64,000 nucleotides of DNA. Source: Neptunicoccus sediminis (GTDB taxonomy: Bacteria; Pseudomonadota; Alphaproteobacteria; Rhodobacterales; Rhodobacteraceae). The DNA is taken from NCBI RefSeq assembly GCF_001719615.1, contig NZ_MDVX01000004.1, positions 27,993 to 91,992 on the forward strand, written 5' to 3'. Both the position numbers and the translations under genes were made by a program. Below, piece by piece: positions 44,712 through 53,863 of the stretch. The notes beneath the pieces are model-generated. The model was given only the letters and a program-made list of their open reading frames with translations, ran no database searches and was not told where the DNA came from. Each line of letters opens with the position of its first letter. Within the stretch, counting starts at the first letter, position 1.

Positions 44712-44810
44712 TCTTCCCCGTATCCAAACCAAATACAAAACACCGCGCATCAGAAGCGGGCAGGTTGACCGGATACTGGCAACACCAATACTTGATCCCG
44801 GGGGGGACAT

Positions 44811-45800
44811 ATGGCCGACGCAGAACAACCCGTCGTACTCCGCAAATATGGCAGGCCAGCGCCGCTGGTGCGTATGACAGGCTGGACGATACTCGCCTGT
44901 CTTGCAGCTTTTCTTATCAACAATATTCTTAACGTAGGCTATGGCTACGCCGGCGTGCTGGATCTTTTGCAGGGGCAGGGCGGCACGGTTGCGCTGGCCG
45001 TTTATGCCGTGCTTGTGGCGGGGGCGATCCTGTTTGTGCTGGCGACACGGGATGTGGCGCTGCGCTGGGATGCGGACCGCATTCACAAATTCAATCTCTA
45101 CCTGATCCGCGTCTGTTTCTGGTCGGTACTGCTGGTGGGCATCGCGGATTCGCTTATTGCGATCCTGCGGGTGGAAAAGGGGCTGGACGTGTTCTTTAGC
45201 GAGGATACGGTGCGCTCTCTCGGGCTGTCGCGCTATGTGGGCAGCTATGTCCACCTGCCGCTGATCGGGCTGAGCTTTGTCATCGGGCTGTTTACCCGCA
45301 CGCTCGGCTTTACGTGGCTGACCCTGATGATTGTGGCCTCCGAGTTGCTGATCGTGATCTCGCGGTTTGTGTTTTCCTATGAACAGGCGCTGATGGGCGA
45401 TCTGGTGCGCTACTGGTATGCGGCCCTGTTCCTCTTTGCCTCGGCCTATACGCTCTATGAGGAAGGCCATGTGCGGGTTGACGTGCTGTACGCCGGTTTC
45501 ACCAATAAAACACGGGGCTTTGTGAACGCATTCGGGTCCCTGTTTCTGGGAGCGGCGACCGCTTGGGTCATTCTTTACATCGGGCTGAACGGCAAACAAT
45601 CCATCATCAATGCACCGCTTATGAATTTCGAGATCACCCAAACAGGGGGCGTTGGCATGTTTGTGAAATACCAGATGGCCGGATTTCTCGGGCTGTTTGC
45701 GATCACCATGCTGATCCAGTTTGTAAGCTATTTCTTCGAAGCAGTCGCTGACTACCGCAGCGAACCGGGCAAGCGCGAGCTTGCACCTGTGGCCCACTAA
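44811..45800 (+). CDS. TRAP transporter small permease subunit (DctQ), extended
   Basis: 329 residues, nearly twice the usual 160-200 of DctQ. Residues ~150-310 carry the four-helix DctQ-like core (GLTRTLGFTWLTLMIVASELL, then ASAYTLYEEGHVRVDVLYAG with the EExHVRVD motif). The extra N-terminal part adds two or three hydrophobic segments (ILACLAAFLINNILNVGYGYAG, TVALAVYAVLVAGAILFVLA). Pairs with the large permease 12 nt downstream. Confidence 0.88.
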   Translation: MADAEQPVVLRKYGRPAPLVRMTGWTILACLAAFLINNILNVGYGYAGVLDLLQGQGGTVALAVYAVLVAGAILFVLATRDVALRWDADRIHKFNLYLIRVCFWSVLLVGIADSLIAILRVEKGLDVFFSEDTVRSLGLSRYVGSYVHLPLIGLSFVIGLFTRTLGFTWLTLMIVASELLIVISRFVFSYEQALMGDLVRYWYAALFLFASAYTLYEEGHVRVDVLYAGFTNKTRGFVNAFGSLFLGAATAWVILYIGLNGKQSIINAPLMNFEITQTGGVGMFVKYQMAGFLGLFAITMLIQFVSYFFEAVADYRSEPGKRELAPVAH

Positions 45801-45812
45801 GGACCGAATAAC

Positions 45813-48467
45813 ATGGAAATTCTCTTTCTCGCCATACTGGTCCTGATCATGGCCACGGCCCTTGGCTCCGGTTATCCGGTGGCCTTTGCCCTACCGGGGG
45901 CGGCAATCATCACCATCGGCCTTGCTGCCGGTGCGGGTTATCTGTTTGACGGCAGCACGGACGCCTATTTCCACTCTGGCGGGCCGCAACAGTGGCTGTC
46001 TGCGGGGGTGACAAACCTGCGCGGCGTCTATTGGGAAGTCGAACGGGATACGCTGATCGCCATCCCGCTGTTCATCTTTATGGGCATCATGCTGCAACGC
46101 TCCAAAATTGCCGAAGACCTTCTGGTGACAATGGCCCAATTGTTCGGCCCGGTGCCGGGTGGTTTGGGGATTTCGGTGGTCTTTGTGGGCGCACTGCTGG
46201 CTGCGACAACAGGGATCGTGGGCGCGACTGTGGTGGCGATGGGGCTGATTTCCCTGCCGGCGATGCTGCGCAACAATTACTCTCCGTCGCTGGCAACTGG
46301 GACGATTGCTGCCTCTGGGACGCTGGGGCAGATTATTCCGCCTTCGATCGTTCTGATCATTCTTGCCGACCAGCTGGCCAGTGCGACCGACCAAGCCTCC
46401 ACCGCGCGCAAAGCGCTGTATAAAGAAGCCACCGGCGAACTGTCGATGCCATCCGTCTTTGATGTGGCTTCCACCTCTGCCGGTGAAATGTTCCTCGGGG
46501 CGTTTATTCCCGGTCTGGTGCTGGTCGCGCTTTATATGCTCTATATCCTTGTCTATGCGATCCTGCGTCCGGCCTCGGCCCCTGCGGTGAAATATGCGGG
46601 CGAGTTCAATGCAGCGTTTTGGGCCAATGTGGCACTGACACTGATCCCACCACTCGCGCTGATCTTTCTGGTGCTCGGCTCCATCATTGCTGGTATCGCC
46701 ACAGTGAACCAAGCGGGTGCCATTGGCGCTGCCGGTGCGATGATCATGGCGGGGTATCGACTGGCAGCAGGGCGCAAGACCACCTATGTGCCGGCCATTA
46801 TCGCTATGGTGTCCCTTGGGGTAATTGCCTTTTGCCTGTCCAATTTCGAGATGAACATCAAAGGCATGCAAACCGAGAGCGACCGTCTGGGCGTGATGAT
46901 CGGCCTTGCGGCCTCGGCTGCGCTGATTGTTTCGCTGATCTGGTCGGGCTGGCGCACGCTGAAAATTGACAACACGCTGCACGGGGTGATGCTGGAAACA
47001 GCGAAAACCACGTCGCTGGTGTTTATCATCCTTCTGGGCGCTGCGATGCTGACAGCCGCCTTCCGCGCCTTTGGCGGCGAGGAACTGGTGCGCGAGTTCC
47101 TGAACTCTCTGCCGGGCGGGTTCTGGACCCAGTTCATCATCGTGATGGCGGTGATCTTTGTGCTTGGCTTCTTCCTCGACTTCATCGAAATCGCGGTAGT
47201 GGTTGTGCCGATTGTCGCGCCGATCCTGCTGGCCGATCCCGAGGCGAATATCACGGCGGTCTGGCTTGGGGTGATGATCGGTCTGAACATCCAGACCTCG
47301 TTCCTGACACCGCCCTTCGGCTTTGCGCTGTTCTACTTGCGCGGGGTTGCGCCGGCGGCGGTGAAAACCGTGCAGATGTACAAAGGGGTTATCGCCTTTA
47401 TTACGCTGCAACTGATCGCGCTGTTTATCGTCGGATTCTATCCGCCGCTGGTGAACTACCTTCCCAACCGGGTGAGCTATCTGTCGGAAACCTCTCCGCC
47501 GCCGCGCAATCCGAAACTGCAGTTCTGCATGGAGGAATATGTCGGTGAGGTTATCGCCAGCAGCAATGGAGCGGTGGAACAGGCCGTGCAAGAGGCTCAG
47601 GGGCTGAATTTCTCCATCCTGCCCAAGAAAATGGCGTTGGCGCTTGAAACCGACATCGCGGGTGCGCAGGATGCGCTGGAGGCCCTGCAAGCGGCGTTCG
47701 TGGCAGAGGCAGCGGTCACTGAGGCTGCATCGGAATACCGTCCGAGATTGCGTTTGGTACGTGGCATCGAAAAGGAAATCCGCCACCAGCAGGAAATCCT
47801 CGACAATGCCCAAAAACTGCTGAGCCGGTTGCAAGCGGATAACGCGGATCGTCGAGCCGAACTGGAAGCGGAAATCGCTGCGGCCGAGGCCGAAATCGCC
47901 AGATGGCAAGCGCAGGTTCCAGCGGAGTGGGAGGAAACCCACACCACATTTGCCAAACTGACCAAGGCAGAAAACGATGCGCGCAACAGTTATCGTCGCA
48001 AGGCGGATGCGGCTTATGAAACCGCAGCGGAAGCTCTGGAAGCAATGAACGGAACCGCGGCTTATCTGGCGCTGGAACAGGAGTTGCGGGATCTGCGGTC
48101 TGTCATTGCAACCGGTGAACCGCAAGAAACCGAAGGACAGGTGAATGATTTGTCCCGCAAGTTCTCTGAGATAGGTGCAACCGACGAGGTGCGATCTGCG
48201 CTCAGCAAGGCGCGGCGCAAACTGAAATCCCGCACACCGGATGTAGATGCCGCACTAGAGGAATACGCGGACGCGCTGGCGGCTTATGAAGCAGGCAAGG
48301 TCTGGCGCGATGCGGCAGAGGCCGAACTTCGGGTCGGTCTGGCGAGCTATCTTGATGCCATCCGAGGGACGCTCGGCACACGGGTGCAGCCCAAACTGAA
48401 CCGCGAGCAGGCGCTTTATCTGGCCTCTTGTTCGGCACAGCACCGGGATATTTCCCTGAACTTCTAA
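45813..48467 (+). CDS. TRAP transporter large permease (DctM) with long coiled-coil tail
   Basis: 884 residues. The first ~555 hold the DctM membrane domain: IPLFIFMGIMLQRSKIAEDLL, GATVVAMGLISLPAMLRNNY, ASGTLGQIIPPSIVLIILAD and FLTPPFGFALFYLRGVAP. Interruptions lengthen it beyond the usual ~430, with an extra insertion around residues 190-230 and 300-400. After FYPPLVNYLPNR the last ~320 residues are hydrophilic and Ala/Glu/Arg-rich with heptad-like runs (RRAELEAEIAAAEAEIARW), predicted coiled coil in the cytoplasm or periplasm. The function of the tail is unknown. Confidence 0.88.
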   Translation: MEILFLAILVLIMATALGSGYPVAFALPGAAIITIGLAAGAGYLFDGSTDAYFHSGGPQQWLSAGVTNLRGVYWEVERDTLIAIPLFIFMGIMLQRSKIAEDLLVTMAQLFGPVPGGLGISVVFVGALLAATTGIVGATVVAMGLISLPAMLRNNYSPSLATGTIAASGTLGQIIPPSIVLIILADQLASATDQASTARKALYKEATGELSMPSVFDVASTSAGEMFLGAFIPGLVLVALYMLYILVYAILRPASAPAVKYAGEFNAAFWANVALTLIPPLALIFLVLGSIIAGIATVNQAGAIGAAGAMIMAGYRLAAGRKTTYVPAIIAMVSLGVIAFCLSNFEMNIKGMQTESDRLGVMIGLAASAALIVSLIWSGWRTLKIDNTLHGVMLETAKTTSLVFIILLGAAMLTAAFRAFGGEELVREFLNSLPGGFWTQFIIVMAVIFVLGFFLDFIEIAVVVVPIVAPILLADPEANITAVWLGVMIGLNIQTSFLTPPFGFALFYLRGVAPAAVKTVQMYKGVIAFITLQLIALFIVGFYPPLVNYLPNRVSYLSETSPPPRNPKLQFCMEEYVGEVIASSNGAVEQAVQEAQGLNFSILPKKMALALETDIAGAQDALEALQAAFVAEAAVTEAASEYRPRLRLVRGIEKEIRHQQEILDNAQKLLSRLQADNADRRAELEAEIAAAEAEIARWQAQVPAEWEETHTTFAKLTKAENDARNSYRRKADAAYETAAEALEAMNGTAAYLALEQELRDLRSVIATGEPQETEGQVNDLSRKFSEIGATDEVRSALSKARRKLKSRTPDVDAALEEYADALAAYEAGKVWRDAAEAELRVGLASYLDAIRGTLGTRVQPKLNREQALYLASCSAQHRDISLNF

Positions 48468-48504
48468 AAGACCGGGGCGGTCCGATCGCCCCGTTTGAAA
48501 TAGG

Positions 48505-48545
48505 AAATCCCCATTGGACCACAGGGTCCGGTGGGGATTTTTTTT
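48505..48545 (+). terminator. intrinsic terminator of the TRAP operon
   Basis: AAATCCCCA ... TGGGGATTT with an inner GGACC/GGTCC stem, followed by a run of T. It starts 38 nt after the dctM stop. Confidence 0.88.
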
Positions 48546-48571
48546 GGTGGCGGGTGTTGCGGTTTTACGGG

Positions 48572-48585
48572 AAACAGTACTGTTT
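48572..48585. promoter_or_regulatory. perfect 14-bp palindrome
   Basis: AAACAGTACTGTTT in the gap between two convergent genes. It looks like a dimeric repressor site but no gene starts nearby on either strand. Confidence 0.4.
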
Positions 48586-48627
48586 GAAAAAATACTAACT
48601 ATACGATTAGGTTAGGTTTTTCCGTTT

Positions 48628-48723
48628 ATCACCCTGCAAATATGAAGCGTCATACAAGACGCGTCATATATCACGCTTCATAAATGAAGCTTCATATATG
48701 AAGCGTCGAAATTGCAGGGTGAT
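48628..48723. repeat. nested inverted-repeat block in a convergent intergenic gap
   Basis: Outer perfect 12-bp inverted repeat ATCACCCTGCAA (48628-48639) / TTGCAGGGTGAT (48712-48723). Inside are a 12-bp direct repeat ATATGAAGCGTC (48640-48651 and 48696-48707), a 10-bp inverted repeat TATGAAGCGT / ACGCTTCATA (48641-48650, 48673-48682) and palindromes GACGCGTC (48658-48665) and TGAAGCTTCA (48685-48694). The remaining gap (48546-48821) contains no gene. It could be a small mobile element, a structured RNA or a protein-binding site; I do not recognise it. Confidence 0.75.
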
Positions 48724-48821
48724 CGCGGGTAAAGCTGCCCTGCAAGGGTCAACCCGCACCGCTGATCGCCATAGCCCGCCGTCATCAGGAAGCGCGGGCG
48801 AAGCTGCATTTCAGAATTTGC

Positions 48822-51281
48822 TTACTCTGCTGGCACCAGATGGTTGATACCAACAGCGCCGCCCCGCGCCAGATCAGGATCAAGCGACATCAGGATATAT
48901 TCCCCCCGTCGCCACAGCCCTGCCAGATCATCATAATGGCGGGACAGGAAATGCCCCGACTGGCCGGTAGAAATAATATAGACCGAGCTGTCCGGATCGG
49001 AGAAATCAATTACCGAACGGAACCCCGCAGCGTGAACATTCGCATAAGGCTCGGCCCCTGTGCCACTGGTTCGGGCCCGCATCAATGTCTGATCCCCGCC
49101 CGAGGTTTCCTGCCGGATGTTCGCAAACCACGACAGGATCGGCACCTCCCCGAGCACCTGATGGTCATGGTGGGCCTGATGCGCCTGACCCCAGCGCCAG
49201 CTGTCGATATGGGTACCGTATTTCTCGGTTAATTCCAGAATGGCCGCGTCAAGGGACAGGCGGGCGATGTCGGCGCAGGTCTCTACCTTTGTCGATTGTC
49301 GTATATCGCACCAGACGCTCGCATTTTCCACGTTGCGGTAAACCCGCTCCAGAAATACCGGATCGGGGCGGGGAAAGTGATCGGCAAGATTGGCCAGTTC
49401 ATCGCGGATCAGCCGGTTTTGTAACTGGCGCATCCACGCAGTATAGATCAGCGGTTCGGGGATATGCTCGTCCATCTGGCCGTTCCATGCCGCCAGCATC
49501 TCCAACGCGATCTGGCGTTGGCGCTCCGCTGTGCCTGCGGGGGCGGATTCCCCTGTGAACCACAATTCCTTGGCCACCAGCGGCAGCAGCGAAACCGCCG
49601 CGAAAGACCCTGTGTCCAACTGCGCCTCAATGAAACTGTCCCGTGTGTGAACCTCGCGGTCGTTCATTAGCGAGGACAGCCGCAAGAACCGATAGGTATC
49701 GCCCCAGCGGTAAGAGACATGGCGGGGGAAGGGTTCATCAGTGATCTTGTTATTGGTATTGGCCACAATGCCGCTGGCGGGATCGCGCACGCTGGGGTTA
49801 TCCTCATAGGGCAGATAGCTGTTCCAGCGGTTCTCCGGCAGCCACCCCTGCGAAGGATAGCGCCCCTGACTGCGGTGCTTGGGATCGCGGGCGGGTTGCT
49901 TGCCAACCATCTGCAACATCACACCATTACGGTCTGCGAGGGTCACATTCTGGCTTGGTGATTTGAAAAACGACAGGGCGGCCCGCGCCGCTGGCACAGA
50001 TTTCGCGCGCATCAAATTGATCGCAGCGGTCATCGACTGGTCATTCGCCTCCAGCGCGGCCCATCGGATACTGGTTACATGGCCGGGCGGCGTGATAGAG
50101 CCAAGATCATAGTGGCTTGGCGGGATCACCGGCCCGTTTTCCGTCCAGCGCAATTCTACCGTGCGCGGTGCCTGATCCTTGATCCGCATCAGAACCTGTT
50201 GTGTGCGGAACGGTTTGTAGCCGTCAGGCGTCAGATATTCATCCGGATTATCGGGATTGAGCCGCTCTACATAGACATCCAGATCATCAAGCGTGCTGGT
50301 GGTCAGCCCCCAACCCAGCGCCGCAGAGCGGCCAGACAGGATCAGCGGCATACCGGGAATGGACCCGCCAATCACACCGCCGTCCGGAAACTCCATCCGC
50401 GCCAGCATCCAGATGGACGGGGCGGACAGCGCCAGATGGGGATCATTGGCAAGGATCGGCGCACCCGTGGCCGACCGCGAGCTGGCAGCCGCCCATGCGT
50501 TGCTGGCCCCTGCCATATCAAAGGGTGCCACCGGATCGAGCGGATGTTGCGGCGCAACTGCCGCAAATTGCGTCGGGGGCGTTTCAAACAGATCGGCATA
50601 TTCCGGCAGCGCCACGCGGCCTTGTCCCGGTGCATCGGGCAGGATGTCGCGCACCCTGTCTTTACCCACCGCAAGTGTAACTTGTGCGCGTACGACCTCG
50701 TTGCGCAGATGCCCCGACAGTTGCAGCGCCATCACCCGCAGGATCGACAGGCTGTCGGCGGGGGTCCAGGGCTCTATCTCCGGCGAAAACAGGAAAAACT
50801 CCGGAGCGCCACGGCCCAAAGCATCCTTTTGCACCACGCCAAGCCAGGCATTCACGCCCGCAGAATAGGCCCGCAGCGCTGCTTTGACTTCTTCTGTTTG
50901 ATAGGCAAAGGACGCGCGGGACAGTTCGGCCAGATCCAGACGACGCACGAAATCGTCGATCTTTGCTGTCTCGGCGCCGAAGAGTTCGCTCAGCCGGCCC
51001 TGCGCTGTGCGCCGCAGCATGGTCATCTGCCACAGACGGTCCTGCGCATGGGCGAATCCCAGCCCGAAATAGACATCCTCGGACTGATCTGCGAAAATAT
51101 GGGGGACATTGTTGGTGTCGCGCACAATTTCCACTGGTCCCTGAAGCCCGCGCAACCGGAAGCTTGCATCGTAATCGGGCAGGGAGCGGGTCGCGAAATA
51201 GTAAATAAGCGAGAGAACAACTGCGATGATCAGGACGAGTCCCAGAAATCCCCGCAGCAACCAGCGAAACGCAACAGCCAT
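48822..51281 (-). CDS. penicillin acylase family Ntn-hydrolase
   Basis: 819 residues from the ATG at 51281 (GAGGAT upstream). The N-terminal ~30 residues are a hydrophobic signal anchor (RGFLGLVLIIAVVLSLIYYFA). The family cleaves itself to expose an N-terminal Ser: AGASNAWAAASS places the nucleophile at S260, between the alpha- and beta-chain regions. Other conserved parts: PHIFADQSEDVYFGLGFAHAQDRLWQM and LANDPHLALSAPS. Substrates in the family range from beta-lactams to acyl-homoserine lactones (quorum quenching); not decidable here. Confidence 0.9.
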   Translation of the reverse strand: MAVAFRWLLRGFLGLVLIIAVVLSLIYYFATRSLPDYDASFRLRGLQGPVEIVRDTNNVPHIFADQSEDVYFGLGFAHAQDRLWQMTMLRRTAQGRLSELFGAETAKIDDFVRRLDLAELSRASFAYQTEEVKAALRAYSAGVNAWLGVVQKDALGRGAPEFFLFSPEIEPWTPADSLSILRVMALQLSGHLRNEVVRAQVTLAVGKDRVRDILPDAPGQGRVALPEYADLFETPPTQFAAVAPQHPLDPVAPFDMAGASNAWAAASSRSATGAPILANDPHLALSAPSIWMLARMEFPDGGVIGGSIPGMPLILSGRSAALGWGLTTSTLDDLDVYVERLNPDNPDEYLTPDGYKPFRTQQVLMRIKDQAPRTVELRWTENGPVIPPSHYDLGSITPPGHVTSIRWAALEANDQSMTAAINLMRAKSVPAARAALSFFKSPSQNVTLADRNGVMLQMVGKQPARDPKHRSQGRYPSQGWLPENRWNSYLPYEDNPSVRDPASGIVANTNNKITDEPFPRHVSYRWGDTYRFLRLSSLMNDREVHTRDSFIEAQLDTGSFAAVSLLPLVAKELWFTGESAPAGTAERQRQIALEMLAAWNGQMDEHIPEPLIYTAWMRQLQNRLIRDELANLADHFPRPDPVFLERVYRNVENASVWCDIRQSTKVETCADIARLSLDAAILELTEKYGTHIDSWRWGQAHQAHHDHQVLGEVPILSWFANIRQETSGGDQTLMRARTSGTGAEPYANVHAAGFRSVIDFSDPDSSVYIISTGQSGHFLSRHYDDLAGLWRRGEYILMSLDPDLARGGAVGINHLVPAE

Positions 51282-51414
51282 ATAATCCTCGTATCTTGAC
51301 CCGTTGGACGTAACAGTCCAAACCCGAACTGACAATATAAGCCCGCCCGGGAACAGGCGGAAATCAACACCTGCGTTGCATGCAGATGACGATAGAATAA
51401 CGGGAGAATGGATT

Positions 51415-52278
51415 ATGGCGAAACTGGCATTTCTGGGCATGGGCGTGATGGGATACCCGATGGCGGGGCATCTGGCCGCCAAGGGCCATGCGGTAACGGT
51501 CTACAACCGGACTGCGGCGAAAGCCGAGGCTTGGGTCAAGGAACATGGTGGCCGATCCGCCGGAACACCGCGTGCGGCCGCAGAAGGGGCCGAAGTGGTT
51601 TTTGCCTGTGTCGGAAACGATGATGACTTGCGCTCCGTAGTGCTCGGTGACGATGGCGCGCTGGCGGGAATGTCAGCGGGTACTGTGTTTGTCGACCACA
51701 CCACAACCTCTGCCATTGTGGCGCGGGAACTGGCCGAGGCTGCCGACGGTCACGACATCGGGTTCATCGACGCACCCGTCTCAGGTGGGCAGGCCGGCGC
51801 TGAAAACGGCGCGCTGACGGTGATGTGTGGCGGTGATGCCGACACCTACGCCCGCGTTGAAGCGTATATCAACTGTTTCGCCAAATCCTGTCGTCTGATG
51901 GGCGCACAAGGAGCAGGGCAACTGACCAAGATGGTGAACCAGATATGCATTGCAGGTCTGGTACAAGGGCTGAGCGAAGGCATGCATTTTGCCCAGAAAG
52001 CCGGTCTTGACGGAGAGGCGGTTCTCGATGTGATCTCCAAGGGGGCGGCAGGAAGCTGGCAGATGGAGAACCGCGGCCACACCATGTTGAAGGATGAATT
52101 CGAGTTCGGTTTCGCGGTGGACTGGATGCGAAAGGATCTGGGGATTGTGTTGGAAGAAGGCAACGCCAATGGCGCGAGCCTGCCTGTCACAGCACTTGTG
52201 GACCAGTTCTATCACGATGTTCAAAAGATGGGCGGCGGGCGCTGGGATACTTCCAGCCTGATGCGGCGTCTGAAATAG
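51415..52278 (+). CDS. beta-hydroxyacid dehydrogenase (3-hydroxyisobutyrate/tartronate semialdehyde type)
   Basis: 287 residues from the ATG at 51415. N-terminal Rossmann motif FLGMGVMGYPMAGHLAAKGH, substrate loop FIDAPVSGGQAGAENGAL and catalytic-lysine segment GQLTKMVNQI. NAD(P)-dependent oxidation or reduction of a short 3-hydroxy acid. The YNRT after the second beta strand suggests NADP(H) preference. Closest to the 2-hydroxy-3-oxopropionate reductase branch by feel, but substrate is uncertain. It is divergent from the acylase gene (133-nt gap). Confidence 0.9.
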   Translation: MAKLAFLGMGVMGYPMAGHLAAKGHAVTVYNRTAAKAEAWVKEHGGRSAGTPRAAAEGAEVVFACVGNDDDLRSVVLGDDGALAGMSAGTVFVDHTTTSAIVARELAEAADGHDIGFIDAPVSGGQAGAENGALTVMCGGDADTYARVEAYINCFAKSCRLMGAQGAGQLTKMVNQICIAGLVQGLSEGMHFAQKAGLDGEAVLDVISKGAAGSWQMENRGHTMLKDEFEFGFAVDWMRKDLGIVLEEGNANGASLPVTALVDQFYHDVQKMGGGRWDTSSLMRRLK

Positions 52279-52312
52279 GGATCTGGAAATAGGGTGCCTG
52301 AAAGCAGACAGG

Positions 52313-52336
52313 CCGGGGCGCTGCCCCGGACCCCGG
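52313..52336. repeat. REP-like GC-rich palindrome
   Basis: CCGGGGCGCTGCCCCGG followed by ACCCCGG, 35 nt after the dehydrogenase stop. Elements reading GGGGC-x-CTGCCCC-GGACCCC are common between genes in many Rhodobacteraceae. Only one copy is seen in this window. Confidence 0.55.
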
Positions 52337-52383
52337 GATAGTTGGCCAAAAAGAGCCGCTTTGCTGCAACGCAGCGATAGCGT

Positions 52384-52413
52384 TTGACCTTTGGTGTGGT
52401 TTCTGTGCATAAG
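52384..52413 (+). promoter_or_regulatory. candidate promoter of the DEAD-box helicase gene
   Basis: TTGACC (52384-52389), 18-nt spacer, CATAAG (52408-52413), leaving an untranslated leader of about 75 nt. The -10 match is modest. Confidence 0.4.
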
Positions 52414-52494
52414 GGCGCGAATGGGCCCTTTGGCCCGCAACCGCGCCGGACTTTCATTTGATCGCCCCTGCGCATCATATGAAAAGAGAATTGC

Positions 52495-53847
52495 GTGAAT
52501 TTCACCGACCTCGGCTTGTCTACGCCGATCCTTAAAACGTTGTCTAACAGCAACTATTCCACCCCCACCCCTATTCAGGCACAGGCCATTCCTGCCATTA
52601 TGGATGGCAAGGACCTGATTGGTCTGGCCCAGACCGGTACTGGCAAAACGGCTGCGTTTTCCCTGCCGATCCTGCATCGCCTCTCTGCCACCAAACCTGC
52701 CGAACCACGCAAACTGCGGGCGCTGATTCTTGCGCCGACGCGGGAACTCGCGACTCAGATCAACGATGCGATCTGGACCTATTCCAAAGGTCTCGGGCTG
52801 AAAAGCGCCTTTGTTATTGGCGGTGTTCCAATCCGCAAGCAACAGCGCCAGCTGGCACAGGGGATTAATATTCTTGTGGCGACACCGGGTCGTTTGGAAG
52901 ACCTGATTGCGCAGAAATCCGTGACACTAAAGCATATCGAAACGGTTGTGCTTGATGAGGCGGACCAGATGCTCGACATCGGGTTCATGCCTGCGATCCG
53001 CCGTTTGCTGTCCCTGACGCCGAAATCCCGTCAGACGCTGTTGTTTTCTGCCACCATGCCCAAAGAAATTGCGGCTCTGGCCGAGGACCACCTGTCTGAT
53101 CCGATCGAAGTCTCGGTAACGCCTGTCTCCTCCACAGCGGAGCGGATTGAGCAATCCGTGGTGCATATGGATGCCTCAGCCAAGCCGACGGCGATTTTCA
53201 AGCTGATCCAGAAACATCCCGGCAAGCGGATCATCGTCTTTACCCGGACCAAACGGGGTGCGGATAAAGTGGCCAAGAAGTTGGGTGTCGAAGGGATCGG
53301 CGCGGATGCGATCCACGGCAACAAATCCCAAGGCCAGCGCCAGCGTGCGCTGGATGCCTTCCGCAAGGGGGACAAGCCGGTTCTGATCGCCACCGACATT
53401 GCTGCGCGCGGCATTGATATTCGGGACGTGGAACTGGTGGTGAACTATGATCTGCCACAGGTGCCCGAAGCCTATGTCCACCGGATCGGGCGTACGGCGC
53501 GGGCCGGAGCCTCTGGTTTTGCGGTGACATTCTGTTCACCGGAGGAGCAAAAGCTGCTGCGCGGTATCGAAAAGATCATCAAGAAATCCATTCCGGCGAG
53601 CATGGCGGACGGTTCGCCTGCGCCGGTGATGGATGCACCACGGGGCAAACCAGCAGGCGGTGCCCGTCGCGGCAATGGCGGCGGTCGTGGCCGTGGTCCT
53701 GCGAAATCCGGAGATGCGGGTGAGGGTGGAAACCCCAACAAACGCCCCTGGCACAAGCGGCGCAGCGCCAACAGCGAAGGCACAGGCGCCCCGAAAGGCA
53801 AACGCCCCAGACGCAGCAAAGCATCCGGAGCGCAGGCCGCGTCCTGA
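52495..53847 (+). CDS. DEAD-box RNA helicase (RhlE-like)
   Basis: 450 residues with a GTG start at 52495. Q motif with TPIQAQAIP; motif I AQTGTGKT (residues 45-52), DEAD (154-157), SATMP, and HRIGRTAR. Unwinds RNA duplexes, often in ribosome assembly or mRNA decay at low temperature. After residue ~375 the tail is disordered and Gly/Arg/Lys-rich (GGARRGNGGGRGRGPAK), as in RhlE. A hairpin at about 53851-53878 overlaps the end of the convergent hydrolase gene and may terminate it. Confidence 0.94.
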   Translation: MNFTDLGLSTPILKTLSNSNYSTPTPIQAQAIPAIMDGKDLIGLAQTGTGKTAAFSLPILHRLSATKPAEPRKLRALILAPTRELATQINDAIWTYSKGLGLKSAFVIGGVPIRKQQRQLAQGINILVATPGRLEDLIAQKSVTLKHIETVVLDEADQMLDIGFMPAIRRLLSLTPKSRQTLLFSATMPKEIAALAEDHLSDPIEVSVTPVSSTAERIEQSVVHMDASAKPTAIFKLIQKHPGKRIIVFTRTKRGADKVAKKLGVEGIGADAIHGNKSQGQRQRALDAFRKGDKPVLIATDIAARGIDIRDVELVVNYDLPQVPEAYVHRIGRTARAGASGFAVTFCSPEEQKLLRGIEKIIKKSIPASMADGSPAPVMDAPRGKPAGGARRGNGGGRGRGPAKSGDAGEGGNPNKRPWHKRRSANSEGTGAPKGKRPRRSKASGAQAAS

Positions 53848-53863
53848 TAAAAGGGCCGGGGGT

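Noticed and set aside
45891..48125. A 744-residue open frame on the minus strand opposite dctM
   Set aside because: It lies wholly antisense to a clear TRAP permease gene, is rich in His, Arg and Gln in the way antisense readings of GC-rich genes are, and has no recognisable domain.
48628..48723. CRISPR-like array
   Set aside because: Repeats are too short and irregular, in both orientations, without uniform spacers, and no cas genes are nearby.
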